From positions 1 through 13,217 of the forward strand of contig DJRP01000008.1 in NCBI GenBank assembly GCA_002437815.1: a stretch of DNA of 13,217 nucleotides, read 5' to 3'. A program made the translations under genes and the position numbers. Every line of letters starts with the position of its first letter. The first letter of the stretch is position 1. This DNA comes from Collinsella sp. UBA6357 (GTDB lineage: Bacteria; Actinomycetota; Coriobacteriia; Coriobacteriales; Coriobacteriaceae). The notes under the pieces are model-generated. The model made no database searches. It was not told the origin of the DNA and worked only from the letters and a program-made list of their open reading frames with translations. Positions 1 to 6,070 of the stretch are shown here, in pieces.

Positions 1-165
1 TACACGGTCATCCGCTCGCCGCACGTGAACAAGGACTCCCGTGAGCAGTTCGAGATGCGCACCCACAAGCGTCTCATCGACATTCTCGATCCCACCAGCG
101 GCACCGTTGATTCGCTTATGCGTCTCGACCTTCCCGCAGGCGTTGATATCGACATCAAGCTCTAA
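1..165 (+). CDS. rpsJ: Small ribosomal subunit protein S10 (3' part only)
   Basis: The reading frame is open from the first base and ends with TAA at 163-165, giving the last 54 residues of S10. The visible part contains the typical S10 C-terminal half: a YTVIRSPHVNKDSREQFEMR stretch, then THKRLIDI and a closing hydrophobic-acidic end DIDIKL. S10 is a 30S head protein and also binds NusB in antitermination complexes (family knowledge). The start lies outside the window. It is normally the first gene of the S10 operon with rplC next, but here a terminator follows directly, so rpsJ probably ends an upstream transcript, perhaps one shared with str-operon genes such as tuf (inference). Confidence 0.96.
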   Translation, partial: YTVIRSPHVNKDSREQFEMRTHKRLIDILDPTSGTVDSLMRLDLPAGVDIDIKL

Positions 166-185
166 GCTGATCGGTCGATAGCATC

Positions 186-220
186 AAAGACCTCGCCATG
201 TTAGGTGGCGAGGTCTTTTT
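186..220 (+). terminator. Rho-independent terminator after rpsJ
   Basis: A 10-bp perfect stem, AGACCTCGCC at 188-197 with GGCGAGGTCT at 207-216, encloses a 9-nt loop and runs into a T tract at 216-220. It lies 20 nt past the rpsJ stop codon and separates rpsJ from the rest of the r-protein cluster. Confidence 0.93.
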
Positions 221-247
221 GTTTGTAGCTCTATTCGAATCGATAAT
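219..247 (+). promoter_or_regulatory. Possible promoter of the histidine phosphatase gene
   Basis: GATAAT at 242-247 matches the -10 consensus at 5 of 6 positions. TTGTTT at 219-224 matches the -35 at 3 of 6, with a 17-bp spacer. It overlaps the end of the rpsJ terminator and would give a leader of only about 10 nt. The AT-rich setting supports a promoter here, but the match is modest. Confidence 0.35.
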
Positions 248-264
248 GCAATCGATGGGACAGA

Positions 265-894
265 ATGATGAAACGTCTTTATTTGCTCCGTCATGGTCAG
301 ACGGAATTCAACGTAAATAAGCTTGTTCAAGGACGCTGCGATTCTCCGCTTACCGATCTGGGCCGTCAGCAAGCGGGGATGGCCGCCGCTTGGCTTAAGA
401 CTCATAACGTCGTTCCCGACAAGGTGATCTCTTCGCCTTTGGGACGAGCCATGGGTACGGCAACTCTTGTAGCGAACGAACTTCTTGGTCAAGGCGTTTC
501 AGTCGAACCCTGCGAAGGAATTATCGAGCGCTGTTATGGAACGTTTGAAGAAGGTCCTCATGACAGTCTTCCCACCGATGTTTGGGATCCGGGCGAGGAT
601 TTGGTTCCCTTTGGGGGAGAGGGAAGCCGCGCGTTGCAAAGCCGTATGGTCCGAACACTTGGCACGTTTATGGAAACCGATGGTTTGCGCACGCTTCTAG
701 CAGTAAGCCACGGCAGTGCCAGCCGTCAATTTATCAAAGCGACCGCACCGGACAACTTTGTGTTACCAACAAAGCTGCCCAACTGCGCCATCATGATCTT
801 CGATTTCGACGATTCAACCCCTGGAGCAGAAGAAGAGGATCTCCGACAAAAGTTCATCCTGCAACAAATCATAGATCCGCAACAAAATCTTTAA
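265..894 (+). CDS. Histidine phosphatase family protein (phosphoglycerate mutase-like)
   Basis: A 209-residue protein of the branch-1 histidine phosphatase superfamily, which removes or transfers phosphate through a phospho-histidine intermediate in the cytoplasm. The catalytic set is visible: the LLRHGQTEFN motif with R9 and H10 (nucleophile), R61 in SSPLGRA, the acid E88 in GIIERCYGTFEEG, and H149 in VSHGSASR. This fits the GpmB/CobC/PhoE-like group. The substrate cannot be told from sequence: a sugar phosphate, a nucleotide or alpha-ribazole phosphate are all possible. ATG at 265 is followed at once by a second ATG at 268; GGGA at 257-260 is a weak ribosome binding site. The gene stands alone between the rpsJ terminator and a large inverted repeat, and its codons are more AT-rich and less biased than those of its ribosomal neighbours, which fits a weakly expressed or later-inserted gene. 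Confidence 0.9.
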   Translation: MMKRLYLLRHGQTEFNVNKLVQGRCDSPLTDLGRQQAGMAAAWLKTHNVVPDKVISSPLGRAMGTATLVANELLGQGVSVEPCEGIIERCYGTFEEGPHDSLPTDVWDPGEDLVPFGGEGSRALQSRMVRTLGTFMETDGLRTLLAVSHGSASRQFIKATAPDNFVLPTKLPNCAIMIFDFDDSTPGAEEEDLRQKFILQQIIDPQQNL

Positions 895-904
895 CCGGAA
901 CGAG

Positions 905-1118
905 CAATGTTGAGCAGGTAAAGGGGCTGGCAATTGCCTTGCGGGGCAGAGGGGCGAGGGGTAATAGCAAGGTTGTCGCGAGTTCCGCACGAACAGGAGA
1001 GCACTTAATGTGCTCTCCGTCGTGAGCAGGACTGTCCGAGCAGCAACCTTGCTATTACCCCTCGCCCCTCTGCCCCGCACGGAACCGTTACGCACTTTAC
1101 CTGCGTAAACAATGTGAG
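905..1118. repeat. Long imperfect inverted repeat, MITE-like, with possible target duplication
   Basis: The 36-nt arm at 940-975 pairs perfectly with 1044-1079. Outer ends GCAGGTAAAG (914-923) and CTTTACCTGC (1095-1104) also pair, and a central hairpin has 9-bp arms GGAGAGCAC (996-1004) and GTGCTCTCC (1010-1018). All three are centred near 1007-1010, so the whole is one hairpin of about 190 nt. CAATGTTGAG at 905-914 and CAATGTGAG at 1110-1118 lie just outside and could be an imperfect target-site duplication. No gene is encoded and no T tract follows. As RNA it would be a very stable hairpin that could end or protect the phosphatase transcript. The structure is seen directly; the mobile-element reading is inference. 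Confidence 0.75.
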
Positions 1119-1135
1119 TGAAATATGAATCTCGA

Positions 1136-1161
1136 TGGATACGCCCGTGCCCGTGTATACT
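1136..1161 (+). promoter_or_regulatory. Promoter-like element upstream of rplC
   Basis: TATACT at 1156-1161 matches the -10 consensus at 5 of 6 positions. The stretch 1136-1159 is 20/24 identical, without gaps, to 3003-3026 upstream of rplB: shared TGGAYACGCCCG, three differing bases, then CCGTGTATA. If TGGATA at 1136-1141 is the -35, the spacer is only 14 bp, unusually short for a housekeeping sigma factor. It could therefore be a promoter with an atypical -35 or a bound operator. Position, 186 nt upstream of rplC and downstream of a terminator and a large hairpin, requires some promoter in this gap. Confidence 0.5.
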
Positions 1162-1346
1162 AAACAGCTGTGTGTAACCAGGGGAGTATTCTGGCTTAAC
1201 AAAATGCCTGCTTAAGAGGGTTGTCAGGTAGTTAAGACGGCTATACAAGGCCTCGTTCGCACGTCGTGTAAGTAGTGGTCCTCTAGGGGCGCACGCTCGG
1301 TGGCGTGTGCATTGTCCCAAGACCACGCGAGAGTTGGGATCATATC
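1162..1346 (+). promoter_or_regulatory. Structured 5' leader of rplC (candidate r-protein autoregulatory leader)
   Basis: About 185 nt lie between the promoter-like element and the rplC start. The 3' part forms an extended hairpin: GTGGTC 1275-1280 with GACCAC 1321-1326; GGG 1286-1288 with CCC 1316-1318; and an 8-bp upper stem 1289-1296 with 1303-1310 (one G-U pair) around a 6-nt loop. It ends about 10 nt before the ribosome binding site GGGA (1336-1339). In E. coli, L4 represses the S10 operon through leader hairpins (established knowledge). Whether this unrelated leader does the same is inference; I do not recognise it as a named family. Confidence 0.45.
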
Positions 1347-1967
1347 TTGATCAGCATGATTCTCGGCCGCAAGATCGGCATGACCCAGGTTTGGGACGAG
1401 AACGACAACGTCGTCCCCGTCACGGTCATCCAGGCTGGCCCCTGCGCTGTCTCGCAGGTTAAAACTCAGGCAACCGACGGCTATGATGCCGTCCAGATCG
1501 GTTTCGGCGACATCAAGGCCAAGAATGTGAACAAGCCCATGGCTGGTCACTTTGCCAAGGCCGGCGTCGAGCCTGTCCGCTTCCTTCGTGAGGTCCGCGT
1601 CGAGAACGGCGAGGAGCACAAGGTCGGCGAGGTCGTCACCGTCGCTGATTTCGCTGATATCGAGAAGGTCGACGTCATCGGTACCTCCAAGGGTAAGGGC
1701 TTCCAGGGTCGCATCAAGCGCTGGGGTCAGCGCCGCGGTCCTATGACGCATGGTTCCCACTTCCAGCGTCACCCCGGTTCTATCGGTCAGTGCGCCTACC
1801 CTGCGCGCGTCCTCAAGGGCGTTAAGATGGCCGGTCACATGGGTAACGAGCGCGTTACCGTGAAGAACCTTTCCGTTGTCCGCATCGATGCCGAGCAGAA
1901 CCTCATCTTGGTCAAGGGCGCTGTCCCGGGTGCCAAGAACGGTCTCGTCGCCATCCGTATGGCCTAA
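1347..1967 (+). CDS. rplC: Large ribosomal subunit protein L3
   Basis: A 206-residue protein that binds 23S rRNA early in 50S assembly and reaches toward the peptidyl-transferase centre. Family marks are the N-terminal LGRKIGMTQVWDE, the central KGFQGRIKRWGQRRGPMTHGS loop region and GSIGQCAYPARV followed by KMAGHMGNERVTVKNL. The start is a choice between TTG at 1347 and ATG at 1356 in the same frame. GGGA at 1336-1339 is 7 nt from TTG but 16 nt from ATG, so I chose TTG, giving MISMILGRK; three residues would be lost with the ATG. It is the first gene of the r-protein transcript, 46 nt ahead of rplD, and follows a structured leader. Confidence 0.95.
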   Translation: MISMILGRKIGMTQVWDENDNVVPVTVIQAGPCAVSQVKTQATDGYDAVQIGFGDIKAKNVNKPMAGHFAKAGVEPVRFLREVRVENGEEHKVGEVVTVADFADIEKVDVIGTSKGKGFQGRIKRWGQRRGPMTHGSHFQRHPGSIGQCAYPARVLKGVKMAGHMGNERVTVKNLSVVRIDAEQNLILVKGAVPGAKNGLVAIRMA

Positions 1968-2013
1968 GGGCCCAGCCCATTTAGCCCAGCGTCATACCAA
2001 GGAGAACACTTAA

Positions 2014-2640
2014 ATGGCAAAGTTTGAAGTAAAGAACAGCGAGGGCAAGAAGGTCGCCGAGGCCGAGCTCGCCGCTGAGGTGTACGGCATCGAGCCGAAC
2101 ATCCACGTCATGCACCACATCGTCAAGTGCCAGATGGCCTCTTGGCGTCAGGGCACCCAGTCTGCTAAGGGCCGCTCTGAGGTTTCCGGTGGCGGCAAGA
2201 AGCCTTGGCGTCAGAAGGGCACCGGCCGTGCCCGTCAGGGCTCCATCCGTGCTGCCCAGTGGCGTCACGGTGGCGTCGTCTTCGCCCCCAAGCCCCGTTC
2301 TTACGCTAAGCGTATGAACAACAAGGAGGTCAAGCTGGCTATGCGCTCCGCGCTGTCCGCCAAGCTGGCCGATGGCGAGCTCGTGCTCGTCGACGACTAC
2401 GGCTTCGAGAAGCCTTCCACCAAGGCTGCCGTTGCCATGCTCAAGGCTCTCGGCCTTGAGGGCAAGCGTCTGACCATCATCGTTCGCGATGAGGACGTCA
2501 ACGCCTACCTGTCGTTCCGTAACATCCCCAGGACGTTCATCATCACTGCTGATGAGGCCAACTGCTACGACCTCGTCAACAACAACGCCGTGCTGATGCC
2601 CGCCGACATCGCCGCTCACTTTGGGGAGGTGCTTGCTTAA
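2014..2640 (+). CDS. rplD: Large ribosomal subunit protein L4
   Basis: A 208-residue 50S protein whose globular part sits on the subunit surface while a long loop lines the exit tunnel. The loop is clear at about residues 40-80: WRQGTQSAKGRSEVSGGGKK, then PWRQKGTGRARQGSIRAAQW. The C-terminal half has the usual LVLVDDYGFEKPSTK and LTIIVRDEDVN segments. In E. coli L4 is the S10-operon autorepressor (established for that species). ATG at 2014 follows AAGGAGA at 1999-2005. The TAA stop is immediately followed by the rplW ATG, so the two are translationally coupled. Confidence 0.97.
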   Translation: MAKFEVKNSEGKKVAEAELAAEVYGIEPNIHVMHHIVKCQMASWRQGTQSAKGRSEVSGGGKKPWRQKGTGRARQGSIRAAQWRHGGVVFAPKPRSYAKRMNNKEVKLAMRSALSAKLADGELVLVDDYGFEKPSTKAAVAMLKALGLEGKRLTIIVRDEDVNAYLSFRNIPRTFIITADEANCYDLVNNNAVLMPADIAAHFGEVLA

Positions 2641-2928
2641 ATGACCGCCCACGAGATCATCATTCGCCCGATCGTGTCCGAGCGTTCTTTCTCCGGCATG
2701 GAGATGAACAAGTACACGTTCGAGGTCGCTAAGGATGCTAACAAGTATCAGATCAAGGACGCTGTCGAGGAGATCTTCGGTGTCAAGGTTGTTCGCGTGA
2801 ACACCCTCACCGTCAAGCCCAAGACCAAGCGCGTGCGCTATGTCGCCGGCAAGACTCGTTCTTGGAAGAAGGCCATCGTCACGCTGGCCGAGGGCGACAC
2901 CATCGAGGTCTTTGGCAACCAGGCCTAA
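2641..2928 (+). CDS. rplW: Large ribosomal subunit protein L23
   Basis: A 95-residue protein at the exit-tunnel rim, the docking site for trigger factor and SRP in bacteria. The sequence has the L23 start IIIRPIVSERSF, the central YTFEVAKDANKYQIKDAVEE helix region with FGVKVVRVNT, and the basic loop VKPKTKRVRYVAGKTRSWKK. The ATG abuts the rplD stop with no spacer; its ribosome binding site, GGGGAGGT, lies inside the end of rplD. After it comes a gap of about 180 nt with hairpins and a promoter-like element before rplB, so rplC-rplD-rplW may form a transcriptional sub-unit. Confidence 0.97.
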   Translation: MTAHEIIIRPIVSERSFSGMEMNKYTFEVAKDANKYQIKDAVEEIFGVKVVRVNTLTVKPKTKRVRYVAGKTRSWKKAIVTLAEGDTIEVFGNQA

Positions 2929-2946
2929 GTCTCGCGTCGTTTGTCG

Positions 2947-2983
2947 TTAAGTCTCTAGCCTCCCGAAAGGGAGGCGGACTTAA
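2947..2983 (+). promoter_or_regulatory. Two-step hairpin after rplW (attenuator, weak terminator or processing site)
   Basis: An inner 7-bp stem, GCCTCCC 2958-2964 with GGGAGGC 2969-2975, closes a GAAA tetraloop. An outer 7-bp stem, TTAAGTC 2947-2953 with GACTTAA 2977-2983, surrounds it across a small asymmetric internal loop. Four T residues follow at 2987-2990 after AAGG, too few and too distant for a convincing terminator. It could weaken read-through, stabilise the upstream mRNA 3' end or mark an RNase site. Confidence 0.55.
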
Positions 2984-3002
2984 AGGTTTTGGGCTCAAAC
3001 TA

Positions 3003-3030
3003 TGGACACGCCCGGAACCGTGTATATATC
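3003..3030 (+). promoter_or_regulatory. Promoter-like element upstream of rplB, copy of the rplC element
   Basis: The stretch 3003-3026 matches the element at 1136-1159 in 20 of 24 positions without gaps. TGGACA at 3003-3008 matches the -35 consensus at 5 of 6. The AT-rich block TATATATC at 3023-3030 supplies a -10, with TATATA at a 14-bp spacing or TATATC at 16 bp. Conservation between two intergenic regions of one cluster argues for function over chance. It would start an internal transcript for rplB and the genes downstream. Confidence 0.5.
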
Positions 3031-3036
3031 CGGTGT

Positions 3037-3078
3037 CATCACACCCGAGGCAAGAGCCTCGTATCCCTGTCTGTGATG
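3037..3078 (+). promoter_or_regulatory. Leader hairpin upstream of rplB
   Basis: An outer 7-bp stem, CATCACA 3037-3043 with TGTGATG 3072-3078, surrounds an inner 6-bp stem, CGAGGC 3046-3051 with GCCTCG 3056-3061, with an AAGA loop. It lies just downstream of the promoter-like element and about 20 nt before the rplB ribosome binding site, the position expected for a translational or transcriptional control element. No known leader class is recognised. Confidence 0.45.
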
Positions 3079-3109
3079 GCTAGCGGATTGATTTTTGAAA
3101 GGGATTGTA

Positions 3110-3940
3110 ATGGCTGTAAAGCACCTTAAGCCGACCTCCGCTGGTAGGCGTTGGCAGACGATCTCCGATTTCTCCGAGATCACCTGCACCAAGCCCGAGA
3201 AGTCTCTTCTCGAGCCCCTGCCCAAGAAGGCCGGTCGTAACAATAACGGCCGCATCACCACCCGCCACCAGGGCGGCGGCGTGAAGCGTCGTTACCGTGT
3301 CATCGACTTCAAGCGCAACAAGGATGGCGTGCCCGCCAAGGTTGCCACGATCGAGTACGATCCTAACCGTTCTGCTCGCATCGCTCTGCTGCACTACGCC
3401 GACGGTGAGAAGCGCTACATCCTGGCCCCCAAGGGCCTTGAGGTTGGCCAGATCGTCATGTCCGGCTCCGATGCCGACATCAAGCCCGGCAACGCTCTTC
3501 CGCTGGCTGATATCCCCGTCGGTACGCTGATCCATGCCGTCGAGTTCCAGCCGGGCAAGGGCGCCGCTATCGCCCGTTCTGCCGGCAACTCCTGCCAGCT
3601 CATGGGCAAGGAGGGCAAGTACGCTATCGTCCGTATGCCTTCCTCCGAGATGCGCCGCATCCTCGTGACCTGCCGTGCCACCGTCGGTGAGGTCGGCAAC
3701 GCCGATCACGCCAACATCGTTATCGGCAAGGCTGGCCGCAAGCGCCACATGAACGTGCGCCCGACCGTCCGCGGTACCGTCATGAACCCTGTCGACCACC
3801 CGCACGGCGGTGGCGAGGGCAAGAACCACACCTCTGGTCGTCCCTCCGTTACCCCCTGGGGCAAGCCGACGAAGGGCCTTCGTACGCGCAAGAAGAAGAA
3901 GGTCTCGAACCAGTACATCATTCGTCGCCGTAAGAAGTAG
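3110..3940 (+). CDS. rplB: Large ribosomal subunit protein L2
   Basis: A 276-residue primary 23S-binding protein needed for subunit joining and peptidyl-transferase function. It opens with MAVKHLKPTSAGRRW and carries the conserved GRITTRHQGGGVKRRYRVID segment near residues 47-66. The signature NPVDHPHGGGEG holds H230, equivalent to the histidine implicated in peptidyl-transferase activity. The tail is basic (GLRTRKKKKVSNQYIIRRRK). ATG at 3110 has GAAAGGGA upstream; an in-frame upstream TTG at 3095 lacks a suitable site. Length is standard. rpsS begins 32 nt after the stop. Confidence 0.97.
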   Translation: MAVKHLKPTSAGRRWQTISDFSEITCTKPEKSLLEPLPKKAGRNNNGRITTRHQGGGVKRRYRVIDFKRNKDGVPAKVATIEYDPNRSARIALLHYADGEKRYILAPKGLEVGQIVMSGSDADIKPGNALPLADIPVGTLIHAVEFQPGKGAAIARSAGNSCQLMGKEGKYAIVRMPSSEMRRILVTCRATVGEVGNADHANIVIGKAGRKRHMNVRPTVRGTVMNPVDHPHGGGEGKNHTSGRPSVTPWGKPTKGLRTRKKKKVSNQYIIRRRKK

Positions 3941-3972
3941 TTTCGGATACCGAGTTTTAGGAGAAAGCACTT

Positions 3973-4233
3973 ATGAGCAGAAGTCTCAAAAAGGGCCCGT
4001 TCGTGGAGACTCGCCTTCTCTCGCGTATCACCGCGATGAACGAGGCTGGCAAGAAGGACGTCGTGAAGACCTGGTCCCGCGCGTCCACGATCTTCCCCGA
4101 GATGGTCGGTCACACCATCGCCGTCCACGACGGCCGCAAGCATGTGCCCGTGTATGTTACCGAGTCCATGGTCGGACACAAGCTCGGCGAGTTCGCGCCG
4201 ACTCGTACGTTCCGTGGCCACAAGGCCAAATAG
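3973..4233 (+). CDS. rpsS: Small ribosomal subunit protein S19
   Basis: An 86-residue 30S head protein that contacts S13 and the A-site finger. MSRSLKKGPFVETRLL, then the WSRASTIFPEMVGHTIAVHDGRKHVPVYV core and the GHKLGEFAPTRTFRGH end, are the family pattern. It is slightly shorter than the E. coli protein, at the C-terminal tail. AGGAGA at 3959-3964 precedes the ATG. rplV follows after 14 nt. Confidence 0.97.
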   Translation: MSRSLKKGPFVETRLLSRITAMNEAGKKDVVKTWSRASTIFPEMVGHTIAVHDGRKHVPVYVTESMVGHKLGEFAPTRTFRGHKAK

Positions 4234-4247
4234 GGGGTTAACCGTAA

Positions 4248-4619
4248 ATGGCAACTAAGTCTATTGAAACTGAGGCCACCGAGGTTCGCGCCGTCGCTAA
4301 GTACGTGCGTGTTTCCCCCAGCAAGGCCCGCCTGGTGGTCGATCTGATCCGCCGCAAGCCTGTCGCTCAGGCCTTCGACATCCTTCACTTCTGCGACCGC
4401 GCCGTCGCCGTGGATGTCGAGAAGGTTCTCCGTTCCGCTGTTGCGAACGCCGAGAACAATAACGGTATGCGTGCCGACAACCTGGTCGTCGCCGCTGCCT
4501 ATGTTGACGAGGGTCCGACGCTTAAGCGCATCCGTCCCCGCGCCAAGGGTTCCGCTTCTCGCATTCTGAAGCGCACCTCTCACATCACCGTCGTCGTTGC
4601 TCCTCGAAAGGAGGCGTAA
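4248..4619 (+). CDS. rplV: Large ribosomal subunit protein L22
   Basis: A 123-residue protein whose beta-hairpin loop forms the exit-tunnel constriction with L4, the site where macrolide-resistance changes arise in other bacteria. The YVRVSPSKARLVVDLIRRK motif is at the start of the core, and the loop and final strand are visible as EGPTLKRIRPRAKGSASRI followed by SHITVVV. The first dozen residues (MATKSIETEATE) are an acidic extension before the usual start of homology. A G-rich run at 4233-4237 is the likely ribosome binding site. Confidence 0.96.
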   Translation: MATKSIETEATEVRAVAKYVRVSPSKARLVVDLIRRKPVAQAFDILHFCDRAVAVDVEKVLRSAVANAENNNGMRADNLVVAAAYVDEGPTLKRIRPRAKGSASRILKRTSHITVVVAPRKEA

Positions 4620-4625
4620 AGCTGT

Positions 4626-5336
4626 ATGGGTCAGAAAGTCTACCCCACCGGCTTCCGTCTTGGCATCACCGAGAACTGGCGCTCCCGCTGGTTCGCAGAG
4701 AAGGATTACGCTAAGACGCTCGGTAACGATCTCGAGATCCGCAAGTACCTCGAGAAGCGTCTTTCCCGCGCAGCCGTCTCCCGCGTTGAGATCGAGCGTG
4801 CCGGCGACAAGGTGAAGATCATCATCCTCACCGCTCGTCCGGGCGTTGTGATCGGCAAGAAGGGTGCCGAGATCGACACCCTCCGCAACGAGCTCGAGAA
4901 GGTCGCTGGCGTCTCCAAGGGTCAGCTCTCCGTCGACGTCGTCGAGATCAAGCGTCCCGAGCTTGACGCCACGCTCGTCGCTCAGTCCATCGCTGAGCAG
5001 CTCGAGGGCCGCGTTGCCTTCCGTCGCGCCATGCGCAAGGCCGTTCAGTCCGCCCGCAAGGCTGGCGCCAAGGGTATCCGTATCCAGTGCTCCGGTCGTC
5101 TTGGCGGTGCCGAGATGGGCCGTCGCGAGTGGTACCGCGAGGGTCGCGTGCCTCTGCACACCCTGCGTGCCAAGATCGATTACGGCACGGCTGTCGCCAG
5201 CACCACCATGGGCGCTTGCGGCGTGAAGGTCTGGATCTACCTGGGCGAGAAGCTCCCGGGCCAGCCCGTTCCCAACCCTGCACTCGAGGGCTCTTCGCGT
5301 CCTCGTCGTCGTAACTCCGAGAGGAGGGGTCAGTAG
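4626..5336 (+). CDS. rpsC: Small ribosomal subunit protein S3
   Basis: A 236-residue protein at the mRNA entry tunnel with helicase-like function together with S4 and S5. It begins MGQKVYPTGFRLGITENWRS. A KH type-2 domain follows, with the GKKG loop at residues 77-80 in PGVVIGKKGAEIDTL. The C-terminal domain holds KGIRIQCSGRLGGAEMGRRE and DYGTAVASTTMGACGVKVWI. It ends in a short Arg-rich tail (SSRPRRRNSERR). AAAGGAGG at 4607-4614 lies inside the end of rplV. The TAG stop overlaps the rplP GTG start by one base. Confidence 0.97.
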   Translation: MGQKVYPTGFRLGITENWRSRWFAEKDYAKTLGNDLEIRKYLEKRLSRAAVSRVEIERAGDKVKIIILTARPGVVIGKKGAEIDTLRNELEKVAGVSKGQLSVDVVEIKRPELDATLVAQSIAEQLEGRVAFRRAMRKAVQSARKAGAKGIRIQCSGRLGGAEMGRREWYREGRVPLHTLRAKIDYGTAVASTTMGACGVKVWIYLGEKLPGQPVPNPALEGSSRPRRRNSERRGQ

Positions 5337-5839
5337 TGCTTGCCCCTAAGCGTATTCTTCACCGTAAGGTGCAGCGTGGCTCCATGAAGGGTCAGGCTAA
5401 GGGTAATACCGAGCTGCATTTTGGCGAGTTTGGTATCAAGGCTCTTGAGGCCCACTGGATCACCAACCGCCAGATCGAGGCCGCTCGTGTTGCCATGACC
5501 CGTTACATGAAGCGTGGCGGTCGTGTCTACATCACGATCTTCCCTGATAAGCCCATCACCAAGAAGCCCGCCGAGACTCGCATGGGTTCCGGTAAGGGTA
5601 ACCCCGAGGAGTGGGTGGCCGTCGTCAAGCCCGGCCGCATCATGTTCGAGATCAAGGGTGTTCCTGAGGACGTTGCCCGCGAGGCCCTGCGTCTTGCCCA
5701 GCACAAGCTCCCCATCAAGACCAAGATCGTCGAGGCCAAGAACGCCGAGGAGCGTATCGAGAAAGAGATGGCCGAGGAGGCCGCTCTCGAGGCCAAGTGG
5801 GCTGCTGAGGACGCCGCCGCTGCCAAGGAGGAGAACTAA
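5336..5839 (+). CDS. rplP: Large ribosomal subunit protein L16 with acidic C-terminal extension
   Basis: L16 organises the A-site region of the 50S subunit and binds near tRNA elbow contacts. The core matches the family along its length: MLAPKRILHRKVQRG, RQIEAARVAMTRYMKRGG, FPDKPITKKPAETRMGSGKG, and GVPEDVAREALRLAQHKLP. The core ends near residue 132, as in the roughly 136-residue E. coli protein. About 35 further residues (133-167) follow, predicted helical and charged, with 12 acidic and 5 basic residues and many alanines. The start is GTG at 5336, overlapping the rpsC stop by one base, with GAGGAGGGG upstream. The rpmC ATG overlaps the stop by one base. Confidence 0.96.
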   Translation: MLAPKRILHRKVQRGSMKGQAKGNTELHFGEFGIKALEAHWITNRQIEAARVAMTRYMKRGGRVYITIFPDKPITKKPAETRMGSGKGNPEEWVAVVKPGRIMFEIKGVPEDVAREALRLAQHKLPIKTKIVEAKNAEERIEKEMAEEAALEAKWAAEDAAAAKEEN

Positions 5840-6054
5840 TGAAGCCCGCAGAGATTCGTGAGCTCTCGGATGCTCAGCTCGTTGAGAAGCTGAAGGAAAT
5901 GCGCGCCGAGCTCTTTAACCTTCGTTTCCAGATGGCCACGAGCCAGCTGGACAACACCGCTCGCGTCAAGACCGTGAAGAAGGACATCGCTCGCGTCCTC
6001 ACGGAGCAGCGCGCCCGCGAGATCGCAGCGGAGAAGTCCGCTGTCGCCGAGTAG
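5839..6054 (+). CDS. rpmC: Large ribosomal subunit protein L29
   Basis: A 71-residue two-helix protein near the exit tunnel. MKPAEIRELSDAQLVEKLKE begins helix one, ELFNLRFQMATSQLDNTARV spans the family signature, and a second basic helix with an Ala/Glu-rich tail follows. AAGGAGG at 5826-5832 precedes the ATG, which shares one base with the rplP TAA. Length is at the upper end of normal because of the C-terminal tail. Confidence 0.96.
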   Translation: MKPAEIRELSDAQLVEKLKEMRAELFNLRFQMATSQLDNTARVKTVKKDIARVLTEQRAREIAAEKSAVAE

Positions 6055-6070
6055 GACCTAAGGAGAGAAC

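Noticed and set aside
582..1025. Plus-strand 147-codon open frame overlapping the phosphatase gene and the repeat
   Set aside because: It is out of frame with a gene that has all catalytic motifs, and its end lies in the inverted repeat.
905..1118. CRISPR or tandem repeat interpretation of the repeated GGGGCAGAGGGG tracts
   Set aside because: There are only two copies in inverted orientation with no regular spacers, so it is a hairpin and not an array.
814..1326. 170-codon minus-strand open frame across the large inverted repeat
   Set aside because: It consists largely of the hairpin arms read through, overlaps the phosphatase end and has no ribosome binding site or family resemblance.
4110..5159. 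349-codon minus-strand open frame opposite rpsS, rplV and rpsC
   Set aside because: Its low-complexity Leu/Gly/Asp/Thr-rich product is the usual reverse shadow of r-protein codon bias.
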